This document shows positions 1 to 7,170 of a stretch of 8,835 nt of DNA, piece by piece (the first letter of the stretch is position 1; each line of letters begins with the position of its first letter). Source of the DNA: Intrasporangiaceae bacterium. GTDB taxonomy: Bacteria; Actinomycetota; Actinomycetes; Actinomycetales; Dermatophilaceae. The translations under genes were made by a program, and so were the position numbers. Location: NCBI GenBank assembly GCA_012518475.1, contig JAAYSB010000352.1, positions 1-8,835 on the forward strand. Direction: 5' to 3'. Below the pieces are notes generated by a model. It had not been told where the DNA came from. It was given only the letters and a program-made list of their open reading frames with translations, and made no database searches.

Positions 1-1560
1 ACCGGAACGCACGAATCGGTATGCGACGCTCACCTCGTCGTCCCCGGCCACGTAGGTGCGGCTCCGGAACAGCCCGTCACCGACGTTGCGGAAACCCGAG
101 GAGATCCCGGCGAGGTGACCGAGCGCGAACCGCTCGGCCGCCGCGTCGGCCAGGGCCGCGACGAGCGCGCCGAGCTCGGGGGCCAGCCCGCTGCCCTTGG
201 TGAGCTCGGCCGGACCGTGCGCGTCGTAGAAGCCGGTGTCTGCGGTGCCCTCGAGCACCTCGGGGTGGCTGAGGGTTGCGACAAGGAGGTCGCGGTTCGT
301 GCGTACTCCGTGCAACCTGGTGCCGCGCAGGGCGGTGGTCAGCGCTCGGGCCGCCTCAGCCCGGGTGGGCGCGAACGAGATGACCTTGGCGAGCATCGCG
401 TCGTAGTGCGTGGAGACGACCGAGCCTGCAGCAACGCCGGAGTCGAGCCGGAGGCCGTGCTCGGACGGGAGGCCGAACTCGGTCTCCACACCGGGGACGT
501 CGAACGCAGCGACGGTGCCGGTTTGCGGAGTCCAGCCGTCGGCGGGGTCCTCGGCATAGATGCGGGCCTCGATCGACCAGCCCTGCATCGTCGGCTCCTC
601 GCCGATCAGCGGGCGGCCCTCGGCGACGTCGATCTGGAGGGCGACGAGGTCGCGGCCGGTGACGCACTCGGTGACCGGGTGCTCGACCTGGAGACGGGTG
701 TTCATCTCGAGGAAGTAGAACGATCCGTCCTCGGTGGCGAGAAACTCGACCGTGCCGGCCCCGACATACCCGACGGCGGATGCTGCATTGCGGCCGGCCT
801 CGAGGAGGCGCTCGCGCATCTGTGGGCCGACTCGTTCGACGAGGGGGGAGGGGGCCTCCTCGATGACCTTCTGGTGGCGACGCTGAAGGGAGCACTCGCG
901 CTCGCCGAGCGCCCAGACCGTGCCGTGCCGGTCGGCGAGCACCTGGACCTCGACGTGGTGACCGGACTCGAGGTAGCGCTCGCAGAACACGGTGGCGTCG
1001 CCGAAGGCGGACGCCGCCTCCGCCGAGGCCGACTCGACGGCGCCGGGAAGGTCGGCAAGCGAACGCACGACGCGCATACCCCGTCCGCCGCCGCCGGCGG
1101 AGGCCTTGACGAGCACGGGGAGGTCGGCCTCGGTGATCGCGTCCGGCTCGAGCTGCTCGAGGACGGGGACACCGGCCTCGCGCATCGCCTCCTTGGAGGC
1201 GATCTTGCTGCCCATGACGCGAATGGCGTCCGGGTTCGGGCCGATCCACGTCAGGCCGGCGTCGATGACGGCCTGCGCGAAGTCGGCGTTCTCGGAGAGG
1301 AAGCCGTAGCCGGGGTGGATCGCGTCGGCACCGGCGCGCTTGGCGGCCTCGATGACGAGATCGGAGCGGAGATAGGTCTCGCCTGGAGCGTTTCCGGGGA
1401 GGTGGACGGCGGCGTCGGCGTCCTGGACGTGCAGGCCGGCGGAGTCGGCGTCGGAGTGCACGGCGACGGTTGCGATGCCGCGGCGGCGGCACGTGGCGAA
1501 GACGCGGCGGGCGATCTCACCGCGGTTGGCGACGAGGACGCTGGTGATGGGAGTAGTCAC
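1..1560 (-). CDS. Acyl-CoA carboxylase biotin carboxylase (alpha) subunit, partial (3' end outside window)
   Basis: ATP-dependent carboxylation of the biotin carrier, the first half-reaction of a biotin-dependent acyl-CoA carboxylase (acetyl/propionyl/methylcrotonyl/geranyl-CoA type), in the cytoplasm. The frame is open for 520 codons and leaves the window at base 1. The N-terminal biotin carboxylase fold starts with VLVANRGEIARR. The glycine-rich ATP-grasp loop KASAGGGGRGM begins at K152. The catalytic and biotin-site motif EMNTRLQVEHPVTE starts at residue 285, very close to E. coli AccC numbering, which supports the chosen start. The later part (about 445-520) is the linker that precedes a fused biotinyl (BCCP) domain in actinobacterial alpha subunits; that domain and its MKM motif lie outside the window. 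The GTG start at 1560 has an AGGGA-like site just upstream. An in-frame ATG at 1614 would add 18 threonine-rich residues and begin 5 bases after the carboxyltransferase stop. Position beside the beta subunit argues that the two form one enzyme. Family certain, substrate not. Confidence 0.95.
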   Translation of the reverse strand, partial: MTTPITSVLVANRGEIARRVFATCRRRGIATVAVHSDADSAGLHVQDADAAVHLPGNAPGETYLRSDLVIEAAKRAGADAIHPGYGFLSENADFAQAVIDAGLTWIGPNPDAIRVMGSKIASKEAMREAGVPVLEQLEPDAITEADLPVLVKASAGGGGRGMRVVRSLADLPGAVESASAEAASAFGDATVFCERYLESGHHVEVQVLADRHGTVWALGERECSLQRRHQKVIEEAPSPLVERVGPQMRERLLEAGRNAASAVGYVGAGTVEFLATEDGSFYFLEMNTRLQVEHPVTECVTGRDLVALQIDVAEGRPLIGEEPTMQGWSIEARIYAEDPADGWTPQTGTVAAFDVPGVETEFGLPSEHGLRLDSGVAAGSVVSTHYDAMLAKVISFAPTRAEAARALTTALRGTRLHGVRTNRDLLVATLSHPEVLEGTADTGFYDAHGPAELTKGSGLAPELGALVAALADAAAERFALGHLAGISSGFRNVGDGLFRSRTYVAGDDEVSVAYRFVRSG

Positions 1561-1619
1561 GAGATTCCCTGAGGTGGTGGTGGTTTCGGGCGCGGCAGTG
1601 GTCTCGGTGGTCATCGCGA

Positions 1620-3218
1620 TCACATCCGGAAGACGCCGTAGGACGAGGTGCCCTCGACCGGTGCGGTGTGGGCTGCGGACAGCGCGATGCCGAGGACGTC
1701 GCGGGTGTCGCGCGGGTCGATGATGCCGTCGTCATAGACCAGGCCGGAGAGGACCATCGGCATCGACTCGGCGGTGATCTGGCCCTCGATGAGCTCGCGG
1801 ATGGCCTGCATACCCTCTTCGTCGAACGGCATCCCGCGGGACTCGGCGGAGGCCTTCGAGACGTTGTAGGCGACGTCGGCGAGCTGCTGGGCGCCCATGA
1901 CGGAGGAGCGGGCCGAGGGCCAGGTGAAGACGAAGCGCGGGTCGTAGGCGCGACCGCACATCCCGTAGTGCCCGGCGCCGTAGCTGTTGCCGAGCAGGAC
2001 GGAGATGTGGGGGACGGTCGAGTTCGACACCGCGTTGATCATCATCGCGCCGTGCTTGATGATGCCCTTCTGCTCGTACTCCTTGCCGACCATGTACCCG
2101 GTCGTGTTGTGCAGGAAGAGCAGCGGGGTGTTCGCGCTGTTGGCGAGCTGGATGAACTGCGCTGCCTTCTGGGACTCCTCGCTGAACAGCACGCCGCGGG
2201 CGTTGGCGAGGATGCCGACGGGATAACCGTGCAGCTGCGCCCATCCGCACACGAGCGACGTGCCGTAGAGCGGCTTGAACTCGTCGAAGTCACTGTCGTC
2301 GACGATGCGCGCGATGACCTCCCGCGGGTCGAACGGTGCCTTGAGACCGGGCGGAACGATGTCGAGCAGCTCATCGGACGAGAAGCGCGGCGGCTTGGGC
2401 TCGGCGACGAGGGGCGCCGCGGCCTTCTTCCAGTTGAGCCGCCGGACGATGTTCCGGCCGATCCGGATCGCGTCCTGCTCGTCCTTGGCGTAGTGGTCCG
2501 CGAGGCCGGAGGTGCGCGCGTGCATCTCGGCACCACCGAGCGACTCGTCGTCGGACTCCTCACCCGTGGCCGCCTTGACGAGCGGGGGACCGGCGAGGAA
2601 GACCTTCGACTGCTCCTCGATCATGACGACGTGGTCGCTCATGCCGGGCAGGTATGCCCCGCCCGCCGTCGAGTTGCCGAACACCAGGGCGATGGTCGGG
2701 ATCCCCTCGCGGGAGAGCTGGGTGAGGTTCTTGAAGATCGCCCCTCCGGGGATGAACACCTCCTTCTGGGTGGGCAGGTCCGCGCCACCGGACTCGACGA
2801 GGGAGATCGTGGGGAGCCGGTTCTGCCGGGCGATCTCGTGCATCCGCAGGCTCTTCTTCAGCGACCACGGGTTGCTCGCCCCGCCCTTGACCGTCGGGTC
2901 GTTGGCGACGATGAGGCACTCGACGCCGGAGACGACGCCGATGCCTGCGACGACGCTGCCGCCGACGTTGAAGCTCGAGCCGTAGCCCGCGAGGGTGGCC
3001 AGCTCGAGGAAGGGGCTGTCTCGGTCGAGGAGCAGCTCGATGCGCTCCCGGGCGAGGAGTTTGCCGCGGGCCTTGTGGCGGGCCATGTACTTCTCACCGC
3101 CCCCGGCGACGGCCTTGTCCACCTCCTGCCGGATCTCCTCGAGGGCAGCGAGCATCGACTCGCGCGCGGCGCGGGCCTCCTCGGTGGTCGGGTCGAAGGT
3201 GCTGCGGAGGATCGTCAT
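1620..3218 (-). CDS. Acyl-CoA carboxylase carboxyltransferase (beta) subunit, MCC/geranyl-CoA carboxylase-like
   Basis: Transfers CO2 from carboxybiotin to an acyl-CoA. It is 532 residues, the normal length for the family. The N-terminal crotonase-fold half carries GASNPWSLKK (113-122), ESGGADLPTQ (142-151) and the oxyanion-type loop STAGGAYLPGMSD (183-195), followed by FLAGPPLVKAATGEE. The C-terminal half carries FLHNTTGYMVG (368-378), KHGAMMINAV (388-397) and GNSYGAGHYGMCGRAY (410-425). The HNTTGYMVG and KHGA blocks resemble methylcrotonyl-CoA and geranyl-CoA carboxylases more than AccD5-type propionyl-CoA carboxylases, so a 3-methyl-branched enoyl-CoA substrate is plausible but inferred. 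The ATG at 3218 has a clear AGAAGGA Shine-Dalgarno (3225-3231) with 6 bases of spacing. From memory, M. tuberculosis accD2 occupies the same place between fadE13 and accA2. It ends 5 or 59 bases before the alpha subunit, depending on that gene's start. Confidence 0.95.
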   Translation of the reverse strand: MTILRSTFDPTTEEARAARESMLAALEEIRQEVDKAVAGGGEKYMARHKARGKLLARERIELLLDRDSPFLELATLAGYGSSFNVGGSVVAGIGVVSGVECLIVANDPTVKGGASNPWSLKKSLRMHEIARQNRLPTISLVESGGADLPTQKEVFIPGGAIFKNLTQLSREGIPTIALVFGNSTAGGAYLPGMSDHVVMIEEQSKVFLAGPPLVKAATGEESDDESLGGAEMHARTSGLADHYAKDEQDAIRIGRNIVRRLNWKKAAAPLVAEPKPPRFSSDELLDIVPPGLKAPFDPREVIARIVDDSDFDEFKPLYGTSLVCGWAQLHGYPVGILANARGVLFSEESQKAAQFIQLANSANTPLLFLHNTTGYMVGKEYEQKGIIKHGAMMINAVSNSTVPHISVLLGNSYGAGHYGMCGRAYDPRFVFTWPSARSSVMGAQQLADVAYNVSKASAESRGMPFDEEGMQAIRELIEGQITAESMPMVLSGLVYDDGIIDPRDTRDVLGIALSAAHTAPVEGTSSYGVFRM

Positions 3219-3276
3219 GCGGGGTCCTTCTGGAGTATCTGGCGGAGCGGAGCGGAGGCGGAACGTCGTGGGGTGC

Positions 3277-4446
3277 TCATGCGGTCAGTCCCAGTCGTCG
3301 TGCGGCCATGTCATTGAGGATCTCGACGGTGCCTCCGCCGATGCCGAGGATGCGGATGTCGCGGTACTGCCGCTCCACCTCGCTCTCGGCCATATAGCCC
3401 ATCCCGCCGAAGAGCTGGACCGCCTGGTTGGCGACCCACTCACCGGTCTCGGTCGCGGTGTTCTTCGCGAAGCAGACCTGCGGGATGAGGTTGATCAGCT
3501 CCTCGCCGTCCTCGTAGCGGTCGACGACGGAGCGCGTGTAGGTGCGGGCGACGTCGATGCGGCGGGCCATCTCGACGAGGGTGTTCTGCACGCCCTGCCG
3601 GGCGATGAGCGGCTTGCCGAACGTCCTCCGCTCGCGGCACCAGACGGTGGCGAGGTCGAGGCAGCGCTGGGCCTGGGAGTAGGCCTGGACGGCGATGGCG
3701 ACCCGCTCACTGAGGAAGGCGCTGCCGATGAGGAGGAAGCCGACGTTCTCGGGGCCGACGAGGTTCTCGACCGGGACCCGCACGTCGGTGAACGACAGCT
3801 CGGCGGTGTCGGAGCAGCGCCAGCCCATCTTGGCGAGCTTCCGGGAGACCTCGAAGCCGGGCATCCCCCGCTCGATGACGAGGAGTGAGAGTCCCCGCGC
3901 GCCGGGCAGGTCGTCCCCGCCGGTGCGGACCGCGGTCGTGACGAAGTCCGCCCGCACACCCGAGGTGATGAAGGTCTTCGCGCCGTTGACGACGTACTCG
4001 TCGCCGTCGCGACGTGCCGTGGTGCGCAGGGCGCCGACGTCGGAGCCACCGCTCGGCTCGGTGACGGCGAGCGCACCGATCATCTCACCGGCCAGGGTCG
4101 GGGCGACCCACCGGTCGATCTGAGCCTGGTCACCTGCGGTGACGATGTGTGGGCAGGCGATGCCCGCCGTGAAGAGCGAGGCATACACGCCGCCGGCGGC
4201 GCCGGCCTCGTGCAGCGCTTCCCCGACGGTGACGGCCTCCCGCTGGCCCCCGCCCCCGCCGCCGGCAGACTCGGGGAAGGCGACGCCGATGAGGCCGCGA
4301 TCGCCGGCCTTGCGGTGCAGCTCGCGAGGAAGCTCGCCGGCCTCCTCCCAGGCGTCCTGGTAGGGGAGGACCTCCTTCTGCACGAAGGTGGTCGTCGTGG
4401 CCCGCAGGGCCCGCAGCTCCTCGCTGTTCCAGGCGGCGTGGCTCAC
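3277..4446 (-). CDS. Acyl-CoA dehydrogenase (FadE13-like), FAD-dependent
   Basis: Oxidises an acyl-CoA to the trans-2-enoyl-CoA with FAD, passing electrons to electron-transfer flavoprotein. It has 389 residues, the standard length: an N-terminal helical domain (about 7-120), a middle beta-domain with the flavin/substrate signature AVTEPSGGSD (127-136) and KTFITSG, and a C-terminal helical domain with QLFGGMGYMAE near the end. Glycine (GIGGGTVE, from 368) fills the place where medium- and short-chain enzymes have the catalytic Glu, whereas E247 in LSERV sits where isovaleryl-CoA and long-chain enzymes place it. This points to an isovaleryl-like active site. A run of six glycines (62-67) precedes QREAV. 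GTG at 4446 is preferred over an upstream ATG at 4515: it overlaps the preceding stop as GTGA and has AGAAGGA at 4453-4459. Operon position suggests that it feeds the carboxylase downstream. Substrate unknown. Confidence 0.94.
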   Translation of the reverse strand: MSHAAWNSEELRALRATTTTFVQKEVLPYQDAWEEAGELPRELHRKAGDRGLIGVAFPESAGGGGGGQREAVTVGEALHEAGAAGGVYASLFTAGIACPHIVTAGDQAQIDRWVAPTLAGEMIGALAVTEPSGGSDVGALRTTARRDGDEYVVNGAKTFITSGVRADFVTTAVRTGGDDLPGARGLSLLVIERGMPGFEVSRKLAKMGWRCSDTAELSFTDVRVPVENLVGPENVGFLLIGSAFLSERVAIAVQAYSQAQRCLDLATVWCRERRTFGKPLIARQGVQNTLVEMARRIDVARTYTRSVVDRYEDGEELINLIPQVCFAKNTATETGEWVANQAVQLFGGMGYMAESEVERQYRDIRILGIGGGTVEILNDMAARRLGLTA

Positions 4447-6272
4447 GTCCGGTCCTTCTGCTGGGTCGTGGGGAGGAGGGACTCGGGGATGTCGACGTGG
4501 CGGCTGCGCAGCCACTCACCGACGCCCTTGCCCTGGGGGTCGAAGCGGGAGTTGTAGGCGACACCGAGCCCGAGCAGGCCCCGGACCACGATGTTGACGG
4601 CTCGCAGGTTCGGCAGACGCGTGATCTCGATGGCGAGATCCCGGGTCTCCGGGAGCAGCTCACGCACCGCATCCTCGGTGAGGAGGGTGGACAGCCACGG
4701 CCAGGCGGCCTCGTTGCGCACCCAGACACCGATGTTCACGTGGCCACCCTTGTCGCCGGCGCGCGCTCCGGCGATCGTCCCGAGCGGGAGGCGCCGGGTC
4801 GGGCCGAGGTCACCGGGCTCCTCAGCGGCTGGCCCCGGGAGCGGCTCCAGCGCGAGGGTCATCGATGGGGCCTCGACCTGCTCGACCGTCCCGTCGTCGA
4901 GGACGACCTCGTGCACCGGGGCGTCCTGGGGAACGAAGCCGGGGTTGAAGACGCCGTAGGGGGAGGCAGCGGCCGGGGGAGCGGTGGGGTGGCAGCCGGG
5001 GTAGGAGCCGAGCGCGACCTCGACAGCAGCGTTGGCGAAGGACCGCCCGACGACGTTCGCGTCCGGGTCCCGACCGACGACCGTGAGCAGGGCAGCGGCC
5101 TGCTGCTGGGTCGGGGCGTCCTCGCGGTCGGTGCGGGCCAGGGTCCACGTGACCTCGGCCGGTGACGTGGTGAGCGCGTCCTCGAACTGGCGTTGGAAGA
5201 GGTTGGCCTTGGCTTCGATGTCGAGGCCGGTCAGGACCATCGTCATCTCGTTGCGGAATCCGCCGAAGGAGGTGCGGGAGACCTTCAGGACCGGGGGCGG
5301 TGCCTCGCCGCGGACCCCGGAGATGAGCACCCGGTCCGGTCCGTCGGAGGTGAGCTGCACGGAGTCGAGGCGAAGGGTCACGTCCGGGTTCGCATACCGA
5401 CCGTCGCCGATTTCGTAGAGGAGCTGCGAGGTGACGGTGTCGATGTTGACGACCCCTGCGGTGCCGGGGTGCTTGGTGATGACGCTCGAGCCGTCGCGGC
5501 GGACCTCGGCGATGGGGAAGCCGGGGTGGACCAGCTTCTCGACCTCGGTGAAGAACGGGTAGTTGCCGCCGGTCGCCTGGGTGCCACACTCGATGACGTG
5601 ACCGGCCGCAGTGACACCCGCGAGCGCGTCGAGATCCTCTCTGCCCCAACCGAAGTGAGCGATTGCCGGGCCCAGGACGATAGCGGCGTCGGTGACCCGT
5701 CCGGTGACGACGATGTCGGCTCCCGAGGCGACCGCCCGGGCGATCCCGAAGGCGCCGAGATAGGCGTGCGCGCCCAGCGGCTTGCCGAGGCCGAGCTCGT
5801 CGACGCGGGAGTTGAGGTCGTCCCCGCGGACGTATGCCACGCGCGGCTCCAGTCCCTGGCCTGCAGCCATCGTGCGGATCGCCTCGACGAGACCCGGGGT
5901 GTTCACCCCGCCGGCATTGGCGACGATGGTCACTCCCTGCTCGAGGGCGAGACCGAGGCAGTCCTCGAGCTGGCGCAGGAACGTCTTCGCGTAGCCCGTG
6001 CTGCCGTCCTTGAGCTGGTCGCGCAGGAGGATGAGCATGGTCAGCTCGGCGAGCCAGTCCCCGGTGAGGACGTCGAGCTCTCCGCCGGTGAGCATCTCGC
6101 GCATGGCGGAGAGACGGTCGCCGTAGAAGCCCGAGCAGTTGCCGATCCGGAGCAGTTCAGGATCCCTACCGATGCCGTCGCTGCCGCACTCCCCCCGTGC
6201 CACTACCTGGTAATTGCCAGGTTGTGGTACGCCGGACGTCGGGCGGCTGGGATGGTTCGCCGGGTCGGTCAC
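4443..6272 (-). CDS. AtuA-family (DUF1446) protein, acyclic terpene utilisation type
   Basis: A 609-residue member of the AtuA/DUF1446 family. AtuA is encoded in the Pseudomonas citronellol/geraniol (atu) cluster beside geranyl-CoA carboxylase; its biochemical activity has not been defined to my knowledge. The conserved AtuA domain starts at RIGNCSGFYGDRLSAMREML (42 onward) and includes GGELDVLTGDWLAELTM, VANAGGVNTPGLVEAIR and ADIVVTGRVTDAAIVLGPA. A separate C-terminal domain (about 495-600), starting LPLGTIAGARAGDKGGHVNI, matches the AtuA-like ferredoxin-fold module. The GTG at 6272 overlaps the upstream stop as GTGA, suggesting translational coupling, but its Shine-Dalgarno is weak. The roughly 40 residues before RIGNCSGF are not part of the conserved domain, so a later start such as GTG at 6203 is possible. 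No signal peptide or membrane segment is visible, so it is likely cytoplasmic. From memory, M. tuberculosis Rv0976c is the counterpart in the same gene order. Family assignment firm, function open. Confidence 0.92.
   Translation of the reverse strand: MTDPANHPSRPTSGVPQPGNYQVVARGECGSDGIGRDPELLRIGNCSGFYGDRLSAMREMLTGGELDVLTGDWLAELTMLILLRDQLKDGSTGYAKTFLRQLEDCLGLALEQGVTIVANAGGVNTPGLVEAIRTMAAGQGLEPRVAYVRGDDLNSRVDELGLGKPLGAHAYLGAFGIARAVASGADIVVTGRVTDAAIVLGPAIAHFGWGREDLDALAGVTAAGHVIECGTQATGGNYPFFTEVEKLVHPGFPIAEVRRDGSSVITKHPGTAGVVNIDTVTSQLLYEIGDGRYANPDVTLRLDSVQLTSDGPDRVLISGVRGEAPPPVLKVSRTSFGGFRNEMTMVLTGLDIEAKANLFQRQFEDALTTSPAEVTWTLARTDREDAPTQQQAAALLTVVGRDPDANVVGRSFANAAVEVALGSYPGCHPTAPPAAASPYGVFNPGFVPQDAPVHEVVLDDGTVEQVEAPSMTLALEPLPGPAAEEPGDLGPTRRLPLGTIAGARAGDKGGHVNIGVWVRNEAAWPWLSTLLTEDAVRELLPETRDLAIEITRLPNLRAVNIVVRGLLGLGVAYNSRFDPQGKGVGEWLRSRHVDIPESLLPTTQQKDRT
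6205..6222. repeat. 18-bp near-perfect palindrome at the 5' end of the AtuA-family gene
   Basis: ACCTGGTAATTGCCAGGT pairs at 16 of 18 positions: 6-bp perfect outer arms, a central AATT and one mismatched pair. It lies in the GC-rich region coding for the non-conserved N-terminal residues of the AtuA-family protein, just upstream of a possible alternative GTG start at 6203. It could be an operator for a dimeric repressor or a hairpin in the mRNA. The symmetry is plain to see; any function is inferred. Confidence 0.45.
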
Positions 6273-7108
6273 GGCTGCATGCTCTTCGGTGCGCCGGCGA
6301 AGGCCTGGGCGAAGGTCAGCCAGACCGCCGCCTCGCCGTTCGCCTCCAGCCCCGTGTCGGCGAGGTCGCAGCGTTGGGTGACGACGAGGCAGAAGTCCTG
6401 GGCACTTCCTCGGATGGCGCCCAGGGCCTCATCGCCAGCGGCCTCCTCCGGACCCCACGTCCAGGTCTCGCCGGCGGGGGAGGTGAGCTCGACCCGGAAC
6501 TCACCGGGAGGCACGTCGCGGCCGTTGAGGAAGTACGCCCAGTCACGCGTGCGTACACCGAGGTGGCAGATGTCGTAGAGCCGCTCAGTCGGCTCGCGCG
6601 TGACACCGAGGGCGTCCGCGACATCCTGGCCGTGGGCCCAGGTCTCCATGAGCCGCGCGGTCGCCATCGAGCGCGGCTTCATCGGCGGCCCGAACCAGTC
6701 GATCTTCGTGCCGGGGTCGAGAGAGGCGAGGGTCTCGGCCAGTCGTGCCCGCCCCTCGCGCCAGCCGGTGAGGATCTCGGCCGGGGGAAGGGCTGCGCGG
6801 GCCTCGGACTGCTTGTCGACATAGCCCAACGGGTCGGCCAGTGCCTCCTCGACGACGGTCTTGAAGGCGGCCGGGTCCGTCGCGCTGACGAGGGCGACGT
6901 CGTCGGTCCAGGCGAGGTGGGCGATCTGGTGGGCGATCGTCCAGCCCTCAGCGGGAGTATCCCGCGCCCAGTCCTCCTCGGACAGGTCGGCAACGAGGGC
7001 GTCGAGCTCGGCGCACTCCTCGATGAAGGCGGTCGTGGTGTCGGTCCGGGCGCCCTGCTCGGCAGCGCTGCTCTGCGCGGTCTCACTCATGACACAGGAG
7101 GCTGACAT
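6269..7108 (-). CDS. TIGR03084-family DinB/maleylpyruvate-isomerase-like metal-binding protein
   Basis: A 279-residue protein with the N-terminal mycothiol-dependent maleylpyruvate isomerase (MDMPI)/DinB four-helix fold: ECAELDALVADLSEEDW, then the motif GWTIAHQIAHLAWTDD with H60 and H64, then METWAHGQDVADALG and HLGVRTR. These histidines are the expected divalent-metal ligands. The C-terminal part (from about FRVELTSPAGETWTWGPE) is the second, smaller domain of this subfamily. DinB relatives in actinobacteria include mycothiol-dependent transferases and isomerases, but this subfamily has no defined reaction that I know of. It is the first gene of the minus-strand operon and is joined to the AtuA-family gene by a GTGA overlap, so it probably serves the same pathway. 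ATG at 7108 is chosen (GAG 5 bases upstream); an ATG at 7090, giving 273 residues, is a real alternative because the first residues are not conserved and no good Shine-Dalgarno marks either. Confidence 0.85.
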   Translation of the reverse strand: MSASCVMSETAQSSAAEQGARTDTTTAFIEECAELDALVADLSEEDWARDTPAEGWTIAHQIAHLAWTDDVALVSATDPAAFKTVVEEALADPLGYVDKQSEARAALPPAEILTGWREGRARLAETLASLDPGTKIDWFGPPMKPRSMATARLMETWAHGQDVADALGVTREPTERLYDICHLGVRTRDWAYFLNGRDVPPGEFRVELTSPAGETWTWGPEEAAGDEALGAIRGSAQDFCLVVTQRCDLADTGLEANGEAAVWLTFAQAFAGAPKSMQP

Positions 7109-7112
7109 CCCA

Positions 7113-7148
7113 TCTCAAAAAAAGCAAGCACGATTGATTTTTTCGAGA
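7113..7148. promoter_or_regulatory. 36-bp imperfect palindrome (candidate operator) in the divergent promoter region
   Basis: Two 17-base arms, 7113-7129 (TCTC, seven A, GCAAGC) and 7132-7148 (GATTGA, T run, CGAGA), match as inverted repeats at 14 of 17 positions around a centre at 7130/7131. The element fills most of the 62-base gap between the two divergent genes and overlaps the likely promoters, as expected for a dimeric (for example TetR-type) repressor acting on both directions. No regulator gene lies in the window, so the cognate protein is unknown. Confidence 0.55.
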
Positions 7149-7162
7149 CAGGCCCCTAACGT
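7134..7162 (+). promoter_or_regulatory. Candidate promoter for the plus-strand acyl-CoA dehydrogenase, probably leaderless
   Basis: TTGATT (7134-7139) and TAACGT (7157-7162) are separated by exactly 17 bases, resembling a sigma-70/HrdB-type promoter with a TANNNT -10 box. The -10 ends 8 bases before the ATG at 7171, so transcription would start at or almost at the start codon. No Shine-Dalgarno is present; the bases before the ATG (CACCTCCC) read like anti-SD. Both facts fit a leaderless mRNA. The -35 lies within the right arm of the palindrome. Confidence 0.45.
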
Positions 7163-7170
7163 CACCTCCC

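Noticed and set aside
115..1572. Long plus-strand open frame of 485 codons opposite the biotin carboxylase gene
   Set aside because: Mirror of a GC-rich gene; the translation has no recognisable domain, while the minus strand encodes complete biotin carboxylase motifs.
3242..3262. GCGGA tandem copies (three, then an imperfect fourth) in the gap before the carboxyltransferase gene
   Set aside because: Too short to be more than local GC-rich repetition, and it lies upstream of a clear Shine-Dalgarno without disturbing it.
1668..3317. Long plus-strand open frame of 549 codons opposite the carboxyltransferase gene
   Set aside because: Antisense shadow made by third-position GC bias; low-complexity Gly/Asp/Val/Leu-rich product without family motifs.
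4447..4515. Upstream ATG extending the operon's acyl-CoA dehydrogenase by 23 residues
   Set aside because: The extra residues are proline/arginine-rich and overlap the AtuA-family C-terminus; GTG 4446 has a strong Shine-Dalgarno and fits the family start.
5193..6578. Long plus-strand open frame opposite the AtuA-family gene
   Set aside because: Spans two real minus-strand genes and their junction; the product has no domain signature.
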